64,000 nt of DNA. Source: Thinopyrum elongatum (lineage: Eukaryota; Streptophyta; Magnoliopsida; Poales; Poaceae). The notes below the pieces were generated by a model that was not told where the DNA came from, did not search any database, and saw only the letters and a program-made list of their open reading frames with translations. The stretch's first letter is position 1, and each line of letters starts with the position of its first letter. Shown here in pieces: positions 14,052 through 27,200 of this stretch. The position numbers and the translations under genes are program-made. Location of the stretch: positions 727,809,052 to 727,873,051 of the forward strand of contig CM022298.1 in the NCBI GenBank assembly GCA_011799875.1. Reading direction: 5' to 3'.

Positions 14052-17000
14052 GGCATGGTATCATCGTTTCACCCACATAGCATGTGCTAAAAAGTTGACA
14101 GGGTTACGGCAAAAACAGGATGCACTTGGTGTACAAACTATACAATCTCTTTCGAAGTATCACGCTTTCGGACGAAAACTCATCTGTTACAAAGGCATTT
14201 CATTTTTTTAAACTTATTTCAACTGCAGACTTTTTGTGAGTTTAACATGCACCATTCAAAGCCACATCATCAATTTTCAACCCTTTCTGACTTCATTCGC
14301 TATTTTTTATGCATTTAATGATTTTTCTTGAGCTAATTGATCCTGAATTGGAAAAGCAGTACCAATGAACTCTGAAAAGGTTGAAAGTTGGCATGGTATC
14401 ATCATTTCACCCACATAGCATGTTCTAAAAATTTGGGAGGATTACGACAAAAACTGGATGCACTTCGTGTACAAACTGTACAATCTCATTCGAAGTATGA
14501 GGCTTTCGGACAAAAACTCATCTGTTACAAAGGCATTTCAATTTTTTAAACTTATTTCAAAACTCCAGACTTTCGTGAGTTCAACATGCACCATTTAAAG
14601 CCGCATCATCAATTTTCAACCCTTTCTGACTTCATTCGTTATTTTTCATGCATTTAATGTTTTTTTGAGCTAAATGACCTTGAAATTGAAAAGCACTACA
14701 AATGAACTGTGAAAAGGTTGAAAGTTGGCATGGTATCATCATTTCACCCACATAGCATGTCCTAAAAAGTTGAGAGGGTTAGGGTAAAAACTGGATACAC
14801 TTCGTGTACAAAGTATACAATCTCTTTCAAAATATCTGGCTTTCGAACGAAAACTCATCTGTTACAAAGGCATTTCATTTTTTTAAACTTATTTCAACTC
14901 CAGACTTTTTGTGAGTTCAACATGCACCATTCAAAGCCACCTCATCAATTTTCAACCCTTTCTGACTTCATTCGCTATTTTTCATGAATTTAATGATTTT
15001 TTGAGCTAAATGAACCTGAAATTGAAAAGCACTACCAATAAAGTCAAAAAAAATTGAAAGTTGGCATGGTATCATCATTTCACCCAGATAACATGTGCTA
15101 AAAAGTTGAGAGGGTTACGGCAAAAACTTGATGCACTTCGTGTACGAACTGTACAATTTCTTTCGAAGTATCAGGCTTTCGGACGAAAACTCATCTGTTA
15201 CAAAGGCATTTCATTTTTTAAATTTATTTCAACTCCAGACTTTTTGTGAGTTTAACATGCACTATTCAAAGCCACATCATCAATTTTCAACCCTTTCTGA
15301 CTTCATTCGCTATTTTTCATGCATTTAATTATTTTTTTGAGCTAAATGACCCTGAAATTGAAAAGCTCTACAAATGAACTCTGAAATGGCTGAAACTTGG
15401 CATGTTATCATTATTTCCACCACATACCATGTGCTAAATAGTTGAGAGGGTTACGGCAAAACTGAATGCACTTCGTGAACAAACTGTACAATCTCTTTCG
15501 AAGTCTCAGGCTTTCGGATGAAAACTCATCTGTTACAAAAGCATTTCATTTTTTTAAACTTATTTCAACTCCAGACTTTTTGTGAGTTCAACATGCACCA
15601 TTCAAAGCCCCATCATCAATTTTCAACGCATTCTGACTTCATTCACTACTTTTCATGCATTTAATGATTTTTTTGAGCTAAATGACCGTGAAATTGAAAA
15701 GCACTACAAATGAACTCTGAAAAGGTTGAAAGCTGGCATGGTATCATCGTTTCACCCACATAGCATGTGCTAAAAAGTTGAGAGGGTTACGGCAAAAACA
15801 GGATGCACTTGGTGTACAAACTATACAATCTCTTTCGAAGTATCACGCTTTCGGACGAAAACTCATCTGTTACAAAGGCATTTCATTTTTTTAAACTTAT
15901 TTCAACTCCAGACTTTTTGTGAGTTTAACATGCACCATTCAAAGCCACATCATCAATTTTCAACCCTTTCTGACTTCATTCGCTATTTTTTATGCATTTA
16001 ATGATTTTTCTTGAGCTAATTGATCCTGAATTGGAAAAGAAGTAACAATGAACTCTGAAAAGGTTGAAAGTTGGCATGGTATCATCATTTCACCCACATA
16101 GCATGTTCTAAAAATTTGGGAGGATTACGACAAAAACTGGATGCACTTCGTGTACAAACTGTACAATCTCATTCGAAGTATGAGGCTTTCGGACAAAAAC
16201 TCATCTGTTACAAAGGCATTTCAATTTTTTAAACTTATTTCAAAACTCCAGACTTTCGTGAGTTCAACATGCACCATTTAAAGCCGCATCATCAATTTTC
16301 AACCCTTTCTGACTTCATTCGTTATTTTTCATGCATTTAATGTTTTTTTGAGCTAAATGACCTTGAAATTGAAAAGCACTACAAATGAACTGTGAAAAGG
16401 TTGAAAGTTGGCATGGTATCATCATTTCACCCACATAGCATGTCCTAAAAAGTTGAGAGGGTTAGGGTAAAAACTGGATACACTTCGTGTACAAAGTATA
16501 CAATCTCTTTCAAAATATCTGGCTTTCGAACGAAAACTCATCTGTTACAAAGGCATTTCATTTTTTTAAACTTATTTCAACTCCAGACTTTTTGTGAGTT
16601 CAACATGCACCATTCAAAGCCACCTCATCAATTTTCAACCCTTTCTGACTTCATTCGCTATTTTTCATGAATTTAAGGATTTTTTGAGCTAAATGAACCT
16701 GAAATTGAAAAGCACTACCAATAAAGTCAAAAAAAATTGAAAGTTGGCATGGTATCATCATTTCACCCAGATAGCATGTGCTAAAAAGTTGAGAGGGTTA
16801 CGGCAAAAACTTGATGCACTTCGTGTACGAACTGTACAATTTCTTTCGAAGTATCAGGCTTTCGGACGAAAACTCGTCTGTTACAAAGGCATTTCATTTT
16901 TTAAATTTATTTCAACTCCAGACTTTTTGTGAGTTTAACATGCACCATTCAAAGCCACATCATCAATTTTCAACCCTTTCTGACTTCATTCGCTATTTTT

Positions 17001-17917
17001 CATGCATTTAATTATTTTTTTGAGCTAAATGACCCTGAAATTGAAAAGCACTACAAATGAACTCTGAAATGGCTGAAACTTGGCATGTTATCATTATTTC
17101 CACCACATACCATGTGCTAAATAGTTGAGAGGGTTACGGCAAAACTGAATGCACTTCGTGTACAAACTGTACAATCTCTTTCGAAGTCTCAGGCTTTCGG
17201 ATGAAAACTCATCTGTTACAAAAGCATTTCATTTTTTTAAACTTATTTCAACTCCAGACTTTTTGTGAGTTCAACATGCACCATTCAAAGCCCCATCATC
17301 AATTTTCAACGCATTCTGACTTCATTCGCTACTTTTCATGCATTTAATGATTTTTTTGAGCTAAATGACCGTGAAATTGAAAAGCACTACAAATGAACTC
17401 TGAAAAGGTTGAAAGCTGGCATGGTATCATCGTTTCACCCACATAGCATGTGCTAAAAAGTTGAGAGGGTTACGGCAAAAACAGGATGCACTTGGTGTAC
17501 AAACTATACAATCTCTTTCGAAGTATCACGCTTTCGGACGAAAACTCATCTGTTACAAAGGCATTTCATTTTTTTAAACTTATTTCAACTCCAGACTTTT
17601 TGTGAGTTTAACATGCACCATTCAAAGCCACATCATCAATTTTCAACCCTTTCTGACTTCATTCGCTATTTTTTATGCATTTAATGATTTTTTTGAACTA
17701 ATTGATCCTGAATTGGAAAAGCACTACCAATGAACTCTGAAGAGGTTGAAAGTTGGCATGGTATGATCATTTCACCCACATAGCATGTTCTAAAAATTTG
17801 GGAGGATTACGACAAAAACTGGATGCACTTCGTGTACAAACTGTACAATCTCATTCGAAGTATGAGGCTTTCGGACAAAAACTCATCTGTTACAAAGGCA
17901 TTTCAATTTTTTAAACT
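14052..17917 (+). repeat. 1683-bp higher-order repeat (five monomers), two copies plus a partial third
   Basis: Copies start at 14052, 15735 and 17418, each at GGCATGGTATCATCGTTTC, giving a period of 1683 bp or five monomers. Matching markers are AAACAGGATGCACTTGG, GGGAGGATTACGAC (14435, 16118, 17800), AGTGTACAAT/AGTATACAAT after GGTAAAAACTGGATACAC, and an A-rich joint AGTCAAAAAAAATTGAAAG (about 15040, 16723). Copies differ at only a few positions. The third copy diverges near 17917. This pattern is typical of recent unequal crossing-over or local amplification in a satellite. Confidence 0.9.
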
Positions 17918-18098
17918 TATTTCAACTCCAGAATTTTTGTGAGTTCAACATGCACCATTTAAAGCCACATCATCAATTTTTAACCCTTTCTGACTTCATT
18001 CGCTATTTTTCATGCATTTAATGATTTTTTGAGCTAAATGACTCTGAAATTGAAAATCACTACAAATGTACTCTGAAAAAGGTTGAAACTTGGCATGG
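17918..18098 (+). repeat. Subfamily A satellite between two higher-order blocks
   Basis: About half a monomer linking the 1683-bp repeats to the 2383-bp repeats. It is ordinary subfamily A sequence with nothing else in it. Confidence 0.85.
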
Positions 18099-20481
18099 TA
18101 TCATCATTTCGCCCACATAGCATGTGCTAAAAGTTGAGAGGGTTACGGCAAAAACTGGATGCACTTCGTGTACAAACTGTACAATCTCTTTCGAAGTATC
18201 GGGCTTTCGGACGAAAACTCATCTGTTGCAAAGGCATGTCATTTTTTTAACTGATATGTTACAAAGGCATTTCATTTTTTAAATTTATTTCAACTCGAGA
18301 CTTTTTGTGAGTTTAACATGCACCATTCAAAGCCACATCATCAATTTTCAACCCTTTCTGACTTCATTCGCTATTTTTCATGCGTTTAATGATTTTTTTG
18401 AGCGAAATGTCCCTGAAATTGAAAAGCACTAATTAATGAACTCTGAAAAGGTTGAAAGTTGGCATGGTATCATCATTTCACCCATGTAGCATGTGCTAAA
18501 AATTTGAGAGGGTTACGGCAAAAACTGGATGCACTTCGTGGACAAACTGTACAATCTCTTTCGAAGTATCAGGCTTTTGGACAATAACTCATCTGTTAGA
18601 AAGGCATTTCATTTTTTTAACTTATTTCAACTCCAGACTTTTTGTGAGTTCATCATGCACCATTCAAAGCCACATCATCAATTTTCAACCCTTTCTGACA
18701 TCATTCGCTATTTTTCATGCATTTAATGATTTTTTGAGCTAAATGACCCTGAAATTGAAAAGCATTACAAATGAATTCTGAAAAGGTTGGAAGTTGGCAT
18801 GGTATCATCATTTCACGCACATAGCTTGTGCTAAAAAGTTGAGAGGGTTACAGCAAAAATTGGATGCACTTTGTGTACAAACTATACAATCTCTTTCAAA
18901 GTACCAGGCTTTCCGACGAAAACTCATCTGTTACAAAGGCATTTGATTTTTTTAAACTTATTTCAACTCCAGACTTTTTGTTAGTTCAACATGCACCATA
19001 CAAAGCCCCATCATCAATTTTCCACCCTTTCTGACTTCATTCGCTATTTTTCATTCATTTAAAGATATTTTTGAGCTAAATGACCCTGAAATTGAAAAGC
19101 ACTACAAATGAACTCTCAAAAGGTTGAAAGTTGGCATGGTATCATCATTTCACCCACATAGCATGTGCTAAAAAGTTGAGAGGGTTACGGCAAAACTGGA
19201 TGCACTTCGTGTACAAACTGTACAATCTCTTTCAAAGTATCAGGCTTTCGAACAAAAACTCATCTTTTAAAAAGGCATTTCATTTTCTTAAATTATTTCA
19301 ACTCCAGACTTTTTGTGAGTTCAACATGCACCATTTAAAGCCACATCATCAATTTTCAACCCTTTCTGACTTCATTCGCTATTTTTCATGCATTTAATAA
19401 ATTTTTTGAGCTAAATGACCCTGAAATTGAAAAGCACTACGAATGAACTCTGAAAAGGTTGAAAGTTGGCAAGGTATCATCATTTCACCCATATAGCATG
19501 TGCTAAAAGTTGAGAGGGTTACAGAAAAAACTGGATGCACTTCGTGTACAAACTGCACAATCTCTTTCGAAGTATCACGCATTCAGACGAAAACTCATCT
19601 GTTACAAAGGCATTTAATTTTTTTAAACTTATTTCAACTCCAGACTCTTTGTGAGTTCAACATGCACCATTCAAAGCCACCTCATCAATTTTCAACCCTT
19701 TCTGACATCATTCGCTATTTTTCATGAATTTAATGATTTTTTGAGCTAAATGACCCTGAAATTGAAAAGCACTATGAATGAAGTCTAAAAAGTTTAAAAG
19801 TTGGCATGGTATCATCATTTCACCCACATAGCATGTGCTAAAAAGTTGAGAGGGTAACGGCATAAAATTGATGCACTTCGTGTACAAACTGTACAATCTC
19901 TTTCGAAGTATCAGGCTTTCGGACGAAAACTCATATTTTACAAAGGCATTTCATTTTTTAAATTTATTTCAACTTCAGACTTTTTGTGAGTTTAACATGC
20001 ACCATTCAAAGCCACATCATCAATTTTCAACCCTTTCTGACTTCGTTCGCTATTTTTCATGCATTTAATTATTATTTTTGAGCTAAATGACCCTAAAATT
20101 GAAAAGCACTACAAATGAACTCTGAAAAGGCTGAAACTTGGCATGGTATCATTATTTCAACCACATACCATGTGCTAAAAAGTTGAGAGGGTTACCGCAA
20201 AACTAGATGCACTTCGTGTACAAACTGTACAATCTCTTTCGAAGTATCAGGCTTTCAGACGAAAACTCATTTGTTACAAAGGCATTTCATTTTTTTGAAA
20301 TTATTTCAACTCCAGACTTTTTGTGAGTTCAACATGCACCATTCAAAGCCCCATCATCAATTTTCAATGCTTTCTGACTTCATTCGCTATTTTTCATGCA
20401 TTTAATGATTTTTTGAGCTAAATGACCGTGAAATTGAAAAGCACTACAAATGAACTCTGAAAAGGTTGAAAGCTGGCATGG
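18099..20481 (+). repeat. 2383-bp higher-order repeat, copy 1 (seven monomers)
   Basis: First of two adjacent copies; CGCCCACATAGC occurs at about 18110 and 20493, exactly 2383 bp apart. Its first monomer has an internal duplication: TGTTGCAAAGGCATGTC is followed by TGTTACAAAGGCATTTC within about 40 bp (18225-18275), which makes a good marker. Other markers are GTGGACAAACTG, TTTTGGACAATAAC and CTTTCCGACG. Confidence 0.93.
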
Positions 20482-22864
20482 TATCATCATTTCGCCCACA
20501 TAGCATGTGCTAAAAGTTGAGAGGGTTACGGCAAAAACTGGATGCACTTCGTGTACAAACTGTACAATCTCTTTCGAAGTATCGGGCTTTCGGACGAAAA
20601 CTCATCTGTTGCAAAGGCATGTCATTTTTTTAACTGATATGTTACAAAGGCATTTCATTTTTTAAATTTATTTCAACTCGAGACTTTTTGTGAGTTTAAC
20701 ATGCACCATTCAAAGCCACATCATCAATTTTCAACCCTTTCTGACTTCATTCGCTATTTTTCATGCGTTTAATGATTTTTTTGAGCGAAATGTCCCTGAA
20801 ATTGAAAAGCACTAATTAATGAACTCTGAAAAGGTTGAAAGTTGGCATGGTATCATCATTTCACCCATGTAGCATGTGCTAAAAATTTGAGAGGGTTACG
20901 GCAAAAACTGGATGCACTTCGTGGACAAACTGTACAATCTCTTTCGAAGTATCAGGCTTTTGGACAATAACTCATCTGTTAGAAAGGCATTTCATTTTTT
21001 TAACTTATTTCAACTCCAGACTTTTTGTGAGTTCATCATGCACCATTCAAAGCCACATCATCAATTTTCAACCCTTTCTGACATCATTCGCTATTTTTCA
21101 TGCATTTAATGATTTTTTGAGCTAAATGACCCTGAAATTGAAAAGCATTACAAATGAATTCTGAAAAGGTTGGAAGTTGGCATGGTATCATCATTTCACG
21201 CACATAGCTTGTGCTAAAAAGTTGAGAGGGTTACAGCAAAAATTGGATGCACTTTGTGTACAAACTATACAATCTCTTTCGAAGTACCAGGCTTTCCGAC
21301 GAAAACTCATCTGTTACAAAGGCATTTGATTTTTTTAAACTTATTTCAACTCCAGACTTTTTGTTAGTTCAACATGCACCATACAAAGCCCCATCATCAA
21401 TTTTCCACCCTTTCTGACTTCATTCGCTATTTTTCATTCATTTAAAGATATTTTTGAGCTAAATGACCCTGAAATTGAAAAGCACTACAAATGAATTCTC
21501 AAAAGGTTGAAAGTTGGCATGGTATCATCATTTCACCCACATAGCATGTGCTAAAAAGTTGAGAGGGTTACGGCAAAACTGGATGCACTTCGTGTACAAA
21601 CTGTACAATCTCTTTCAAAGTATCAGGCTTTCGAACAAAAACTCATCTTTTAAAAAGGCATTTCATTTTCTTAAATTATTTCAACTCCAGACTTTTTGTG
21701 AGTTCAACATGCACCATTTAAAGCCACATCATCAATTTTCAACCCTTTCTGACTTCATTCGCTATTTTTCATGCATTTAATAAATTTTTTGAGCTAAATG
21801 ACCCTGAAATTGAAAAGCACTACGAATGAACTCTGAAAAGGTTGAAAGTTGGCAAGGTATCATCATTTCACCCATATAGCATGTGCTAAAAGTTGAGAGG
21901 GTTACAGAAAAAACTGGATGCACTTCGTGTACAAACTGCACAATCTCTTTCGAAGTATCACGCATTCAGACGAAAACTCATCTGTTACAAAGGCATTTAA
22001 TTTTTTTAAACTTATTTCAACTCCAGACTCTTTGTGAGTTCAACATGCACCATTCAAAGCCACCTCATCAATTTTCAACCCTTTCTAACATCATTCGCGA
22101 TTTTTCATGAATTTAATGATTTTTTGAGCTAAATGACCCTGAAATTGAAAAGCACTATGAATGAAGTCTAAAAAGTTTAAAAGTTGGCATGGTATCATCA
22201 TTTCACCCACATAGCATGTGCTAAAAAGTTGAGAGGGTAACGGCATAAAATTGATGCACTTCGTGTACAAACTGTACAATCTCTTTCGAAGTATCAGGCT
22301 TTCGGACGAAAACTCATATTTTACAAAGGCATTTCATTTTTTAAATTTATTTCAACTTCAGACTTTTTGTGAGTTTAACATGCACCATTCAAAGCCACAT
22401 CATCAATTTTCAACCCTTTCTGACTTTGTTCGCTATTTTTCATGCATTTAATTATTATTTTTGAGCTAAATGACCCTAAAATTGAAAAGCACTACAAATG
22501 AACTCTGAAAAGGCTGAAACTTGGCATGGTATCATTATTTCAACCACATACCATGTGCTAAAAAGTTGAGAGGGTTACGGCAAAACTAGATGCACTTCGT
22601 GTACAAACTGTACAATCTCTTTCGAAGTATCAGGCTTTCAGACGAAAACTCATTTGTTACAAAGGCATTTCATTTTTTTGAAATTATTTCAACTCCAGAC
22701 TTTTTGTGAGTTCAACATGCACCATTCAAAGCCCCATCATCAATTTTCAATGCTTTCTGACTTCATTCGCTATTTTTCATGCATTTAATGATTTTTTGAG
22801 CTAAATGACCGTGAAATTGAAAAGCACTACAAATGAACTCTGAAAAGGTTGAAAGCTGGCATGG
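20482..22864 (+). repeat. 2383-bp higher-order repeat, copy 2
   Basis: A near-identical copy of 18099-20481 with the same internal duplication (20608-20658). By eye I find only about half a dozen substitutions in 2383 bp, for example CTTTCAAAG/CTTTCGAAG and TCGTTCGC/TTGTTCGC, so about 99.7 percent identity. The copies are directly adjacent, consistent with one recent tandem duplication. Confidence 0.93.
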
Positions 22865-24297
22865 TATCATCGTTTCACCCACATAGCATCTGCTAAAAAG
22901 TTGGGAGGGTTACGGCAAAAACAGGATGCACTTTGTGTACAAACTATACAATCTCTTTCGAAGTATCACGCTTTCGGACTAAAACTCATCAGTTACAAAG
23001 GCATTTCATTTTTTTGAACTTATTTTAACTCCAGACTTTTTGTGAGTTTAACATGCACCATTCAAAGCCACATCATCAATTTTTAACTCTTTCTGACTTC
23101 ATTTGCTATTTTTCATGTGTTTAATGATTTTTTTGAGCTAAATGACCCTGAAACGGAAAAGCACTACCAATGAACTCTGAAAAGGTTGAAAGTTGGCATG
23201 GTATCATCATTTCACCCACATAGCATGTGCTAAAAATTTGAGAGGATTACTACAAAAACTGGATGCACTTCATGTACAAACTGTACAATATCTTTCGAAG
23301 TATGAGGCTTTCGGACGAAAACTCATCTGTTACAAAGGCATTTCATTTTTTTAAACTTAGTTCAACTCCAGACTTTCGTGAGTTCAACATGCACCATTTA
23401 AAGCCGCATTATCAATTTTCAACCCTTTCTGACTTCATTCGTTATTTTTCATGCAATTAATGATTTTTTGAGCTAAATGACCTTGAAATTGAAAAGCACT
23501 ACAAATGAACTCTGAAAAGGTTGAAAGTTGGCATGGTATCATCATTTCACCCATATAGCATGTGCTAAAAAGTTGAGAGGGTTACGGCAAAAACTAGATG
23601 CACTACGTGTACAAACTGTACAATCTCTTTCGAAGTATCGGGCTTTCGGACGAAAACTCATCTGTTACAAACGCATTTCATTTTTTTAACTGATATCAAC
23701 TCCAGACTTCTTGTGAGCTCAACATGCACCATTCAGAGCCAATCATCAATTTTCAACCCTTTCTGACTTCATTTGCTATTTTTCAGGCATTTAATGACTT
23801 TTTTTAGCTAAACGACCCTGAAATTGAAAAGCACTACAAATGAACTCAGAAAAGGTTGAAAGTTGGCAAGGTATCATCAATTCACCCACATAGCATGTGA
23901 TAAAAAGTTGAGAGGGTTACGGTAAAAACTGGATGCACTTTGTGTACAAACTGTACAATCTCTTTCGAAGTATGAGGCTTTCGGACGAAAACTCATCTGT
24001 TACAAAGGCATTTCATTTTTTTAAACTTATTTCAGCTCTAGAATTTTTGTGAGTTCAACATGCACCATTCAATGCCACATCATCAATTTTCAACCCTTTC
24101 TAACTTCATTCGCTATTTTTCATGCATTTATTGATTTTGTTGAGCTAAATGACCCTAAAATTGAAAAGCACTACGAATGAATTCTGAAAAGGTTGAAAGT
24201 TGGCATGATATCATCATTTCACCCACATAGCATGTGCTAAAAATTTGAAAGGATTACGGCAAAAACTGGATGCACTTCGTGTACAAACTATACAATC
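22865..24297 (+). repeat. Subfamily A satellite, clean
   Basis: About four ordinary subfamily A monomers between the 2383-bp and 6003-bp repeats. Some share variants with the next block, such as TATGAGGCTTTC and GAGCTCAACATGC. Nothing other than satellite is present. Confidence 0.88.
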
Positions 24298-27200
24298 TCT
24301 TTCGAAGTATGAGGCTTTCAGAAGAAAACTCATCTGTTACAAAGGCATTTCAGTTTTTTAAACTTATTTCAACTCCAGACTTTCATGAGTTCAACATGCT
24401 CCATTTAAAGCCGCATTATCAATTTTCAACCCTTTCTGACTTCATTCGTTATTTTTCATGCATTTAATGATTTTTTGAGCTAAATGACCTTGAAATTGAA
24501 AAGCACTACAAATGAACTCTGAAAAGGTTGAAAGTTGGCATGGTATCATCATTTCACCCACATCGTACGTGCTAAAAAGTTGAGAAGGTTACGGCAAAAA
24601 CTGGATGCACTTTGTGTACAAACTGTACAATCTCTTTCGAAGTATCGGGCTTTCGGACGAAAACTCATCTGTTACAAAGGCATTTCATTCTTTTAACTGA
24701 TATCAACTCCAGACTTCTTGTGAGCTCAACATGCACCATTCAGAGCCAATCATCAATTTTCAACCCTTTCTGACTTCATTTGCTATTTTTCAGGCATTTA
24801 ATGATTTTTTGAGCTAAATGACCCTGAAATTGAAAAGCACTACAAATGAACTCTCAAAAGGTTGAAAGTTGGCAAGGTATCATCAATTCACCCCCATAGC
24901 ATGTGATAAAAAGTTGAGAGGGTTACGGCAAAAACTGGATGCACTTTGTGTACAAACTGTACAATCTCTTTCGAAGTATCAGGCTTTCGGACGAAAACTC
25001 ATCTATTACAAAGGCATTTCATTATTTTAAACTTATTTCAGCTCCAGACTTTTTGTGAGTTCAACATGCACCATTCAAAACCACATCATCAATTTTCAAC
25101 CCTTTCTAACTTCATTCGCTATTTTTCATGCATTTATTGATTTTGTTGAGCTAAATGACCCTAAAATTGAAAAGCACTACCAATGAACTCTGAAAATGTT
25201 GAAAGTTGGCATGGTATCATCATTTCACCCAAATAGCATGTGCTAAAAAGTTGAGAGCGTTACGGCAAAAACTGGATGCACTTTGTCTACAAACTGTACA
25301 ATCTCTTTCGAAGTATAAGGCTTCCGGACGAAAACTCATCTCATACAAAAGCATTTCATTTTTTTAAACTTATTTCAACTCTAGACTTTTTGTGAATTCA
25401 ACATGCCGCATTCAAAGCCATATCATCAATTTTCAACCCTTTCTGACTTCATTCGCTATTTTTCATGCATTTAATGATTTTTTTGAGCAAAATGACCCTG
25501 AAATTGAAAAGCACTACGAATGAACTCTTAAAAGGTTGAAAGTTGGCATGGTATCATCATTTCTCCCACATAGAATGTGCAAAAAAGTTGAGAGGTTTAT
25601 GGCAAAAACTGGATGCACTTCGTGTACAAACTGTAGAATCTCTTTCGAAGTATCAAGCTTTCGGACGAAAACTCATCTGTTACAAAGGCATTTCATTTTT
25701 TTGAACTTATTTCAACTCCAGACTTTTTGTGAGTGCAACATGCACCATTCAAAGCCACATCATCAATTTTCAACCCTTTCTGACTTCATTCGCTATTTTT
25801 CATGCATTTATTGATTTTTTGAGCTAAATGACCCTGAAATTGAAAAGCACTACAAATGAACTCTGAAAAGGTTGAAAGCTGGCATGGTATCATCATTTCA
25901 CCCACATAGCATGTGCTAAAAAGTTGATAGGGTTGCGGCAAAAACTGGATGCACTTCGTATACAAACAGTACAATTCTTTCGAAGTATCAGGGTTTCGGA
26001 CGAAAACTCATCTGTTACAAAGGTATTTCATTTTTTAAAACTTATTTCAACTCCAGACTTTTTGTCAGTTCAACATGCACCATTCAAAGCCCCATGATCA
26101 ATTTTAAACCCTTTCTGACTTCATTCGCTATTTTTCATGCATTTAAAGATTTTTTTGAGCTAAATGACCCTGAAATTGAAAAGCACTACAAATGAACCCA
26201 GAAAAGGTTGAAAGTTGGCATGGTATCATCATTTCACCCACGTAGCATGTGCTAAAAAATTGAGAGGGTTATGGCAAAAACTGGATGCACTTTGTGTACA
26301 AATTGTACAATCTCTTTCGAAGTATCAGGCTTTCAGACGAAAACTAATCTGTTACTAAGGCATTTCATTTTTTTTTAACTTATTCCAACTCCAGACTTTT
26401 TGTGAGTTCAACATGCACCATTCAAAGCTCCATCATCAATTTTCAACCCTTTTTGACTTCATTCAGTATTTTTCATGCATTTAATGTTTTTTTGAGCTAA
26501 ATGACTCTGAAATTGAAAAGCACTACGAATGAACTCTGAAAAGGTTGAAAGTTGGCATGGGATCATCATTTCACCCACATAGCATGTGCTAAAAAGTTGA
26601 GAGGGTTACGGCGAAAATTGGATGCACTTTGTGTACAAACTATACAATCTCTTTCGAAGTATCAGGCTTTCGGACGAAAACTCATCTGTTAAAAAGGCAT
26701 TTCATTTTTTAAAACTTATTTCAACTCCAGACTTTTTGTGAGTTCAACATGCACCATTCAAAGAAACATAATCAATTTTCAACCCTTTTTGACATCATTC
26801 GCTATTTTTCATGCTCTTAATGTTTTTTTGATCTAAATGACTCTAAAATTGAAAAGCACTACAAATGAACTCTGAAAAGGTTGAAAGTTGGCATGGTATC
26901 GTCATTTCACCCACATAGCATGTGCTAAAAAGTTGAGAGGGTTACGGCAAAAGTTGGATGCACTTCATGTACAAACTGTACAATCTCTTTCGAAGTATCA
27001 AGCTTTCGGACGAAAACTCATCTATTACAAAGGCATTTCATTTTTTTAAACTTATTTCTACTGCAGACTTTTTGTGAGTTCAACATGCACCATTCAAAGC
27101 CACATCATGAATTTTCAACCCTGTCTGACTTCATTCGCTATTTTTCATGCATTTAACGATTTTTGAGCTAAATGACCCTGAAATTGAAAAGCACTACGAA

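Noticed and set aside
18190..18212. A CENP-B-box-like word in the monomer (TTCGAAGTATCGGGC)
   Set aside because: The spacing between the A and CGGG is one base too short for the CENP-B consensus, and most monomers have AGGC instead of GGGC. I cannot support a centromere-protein site.
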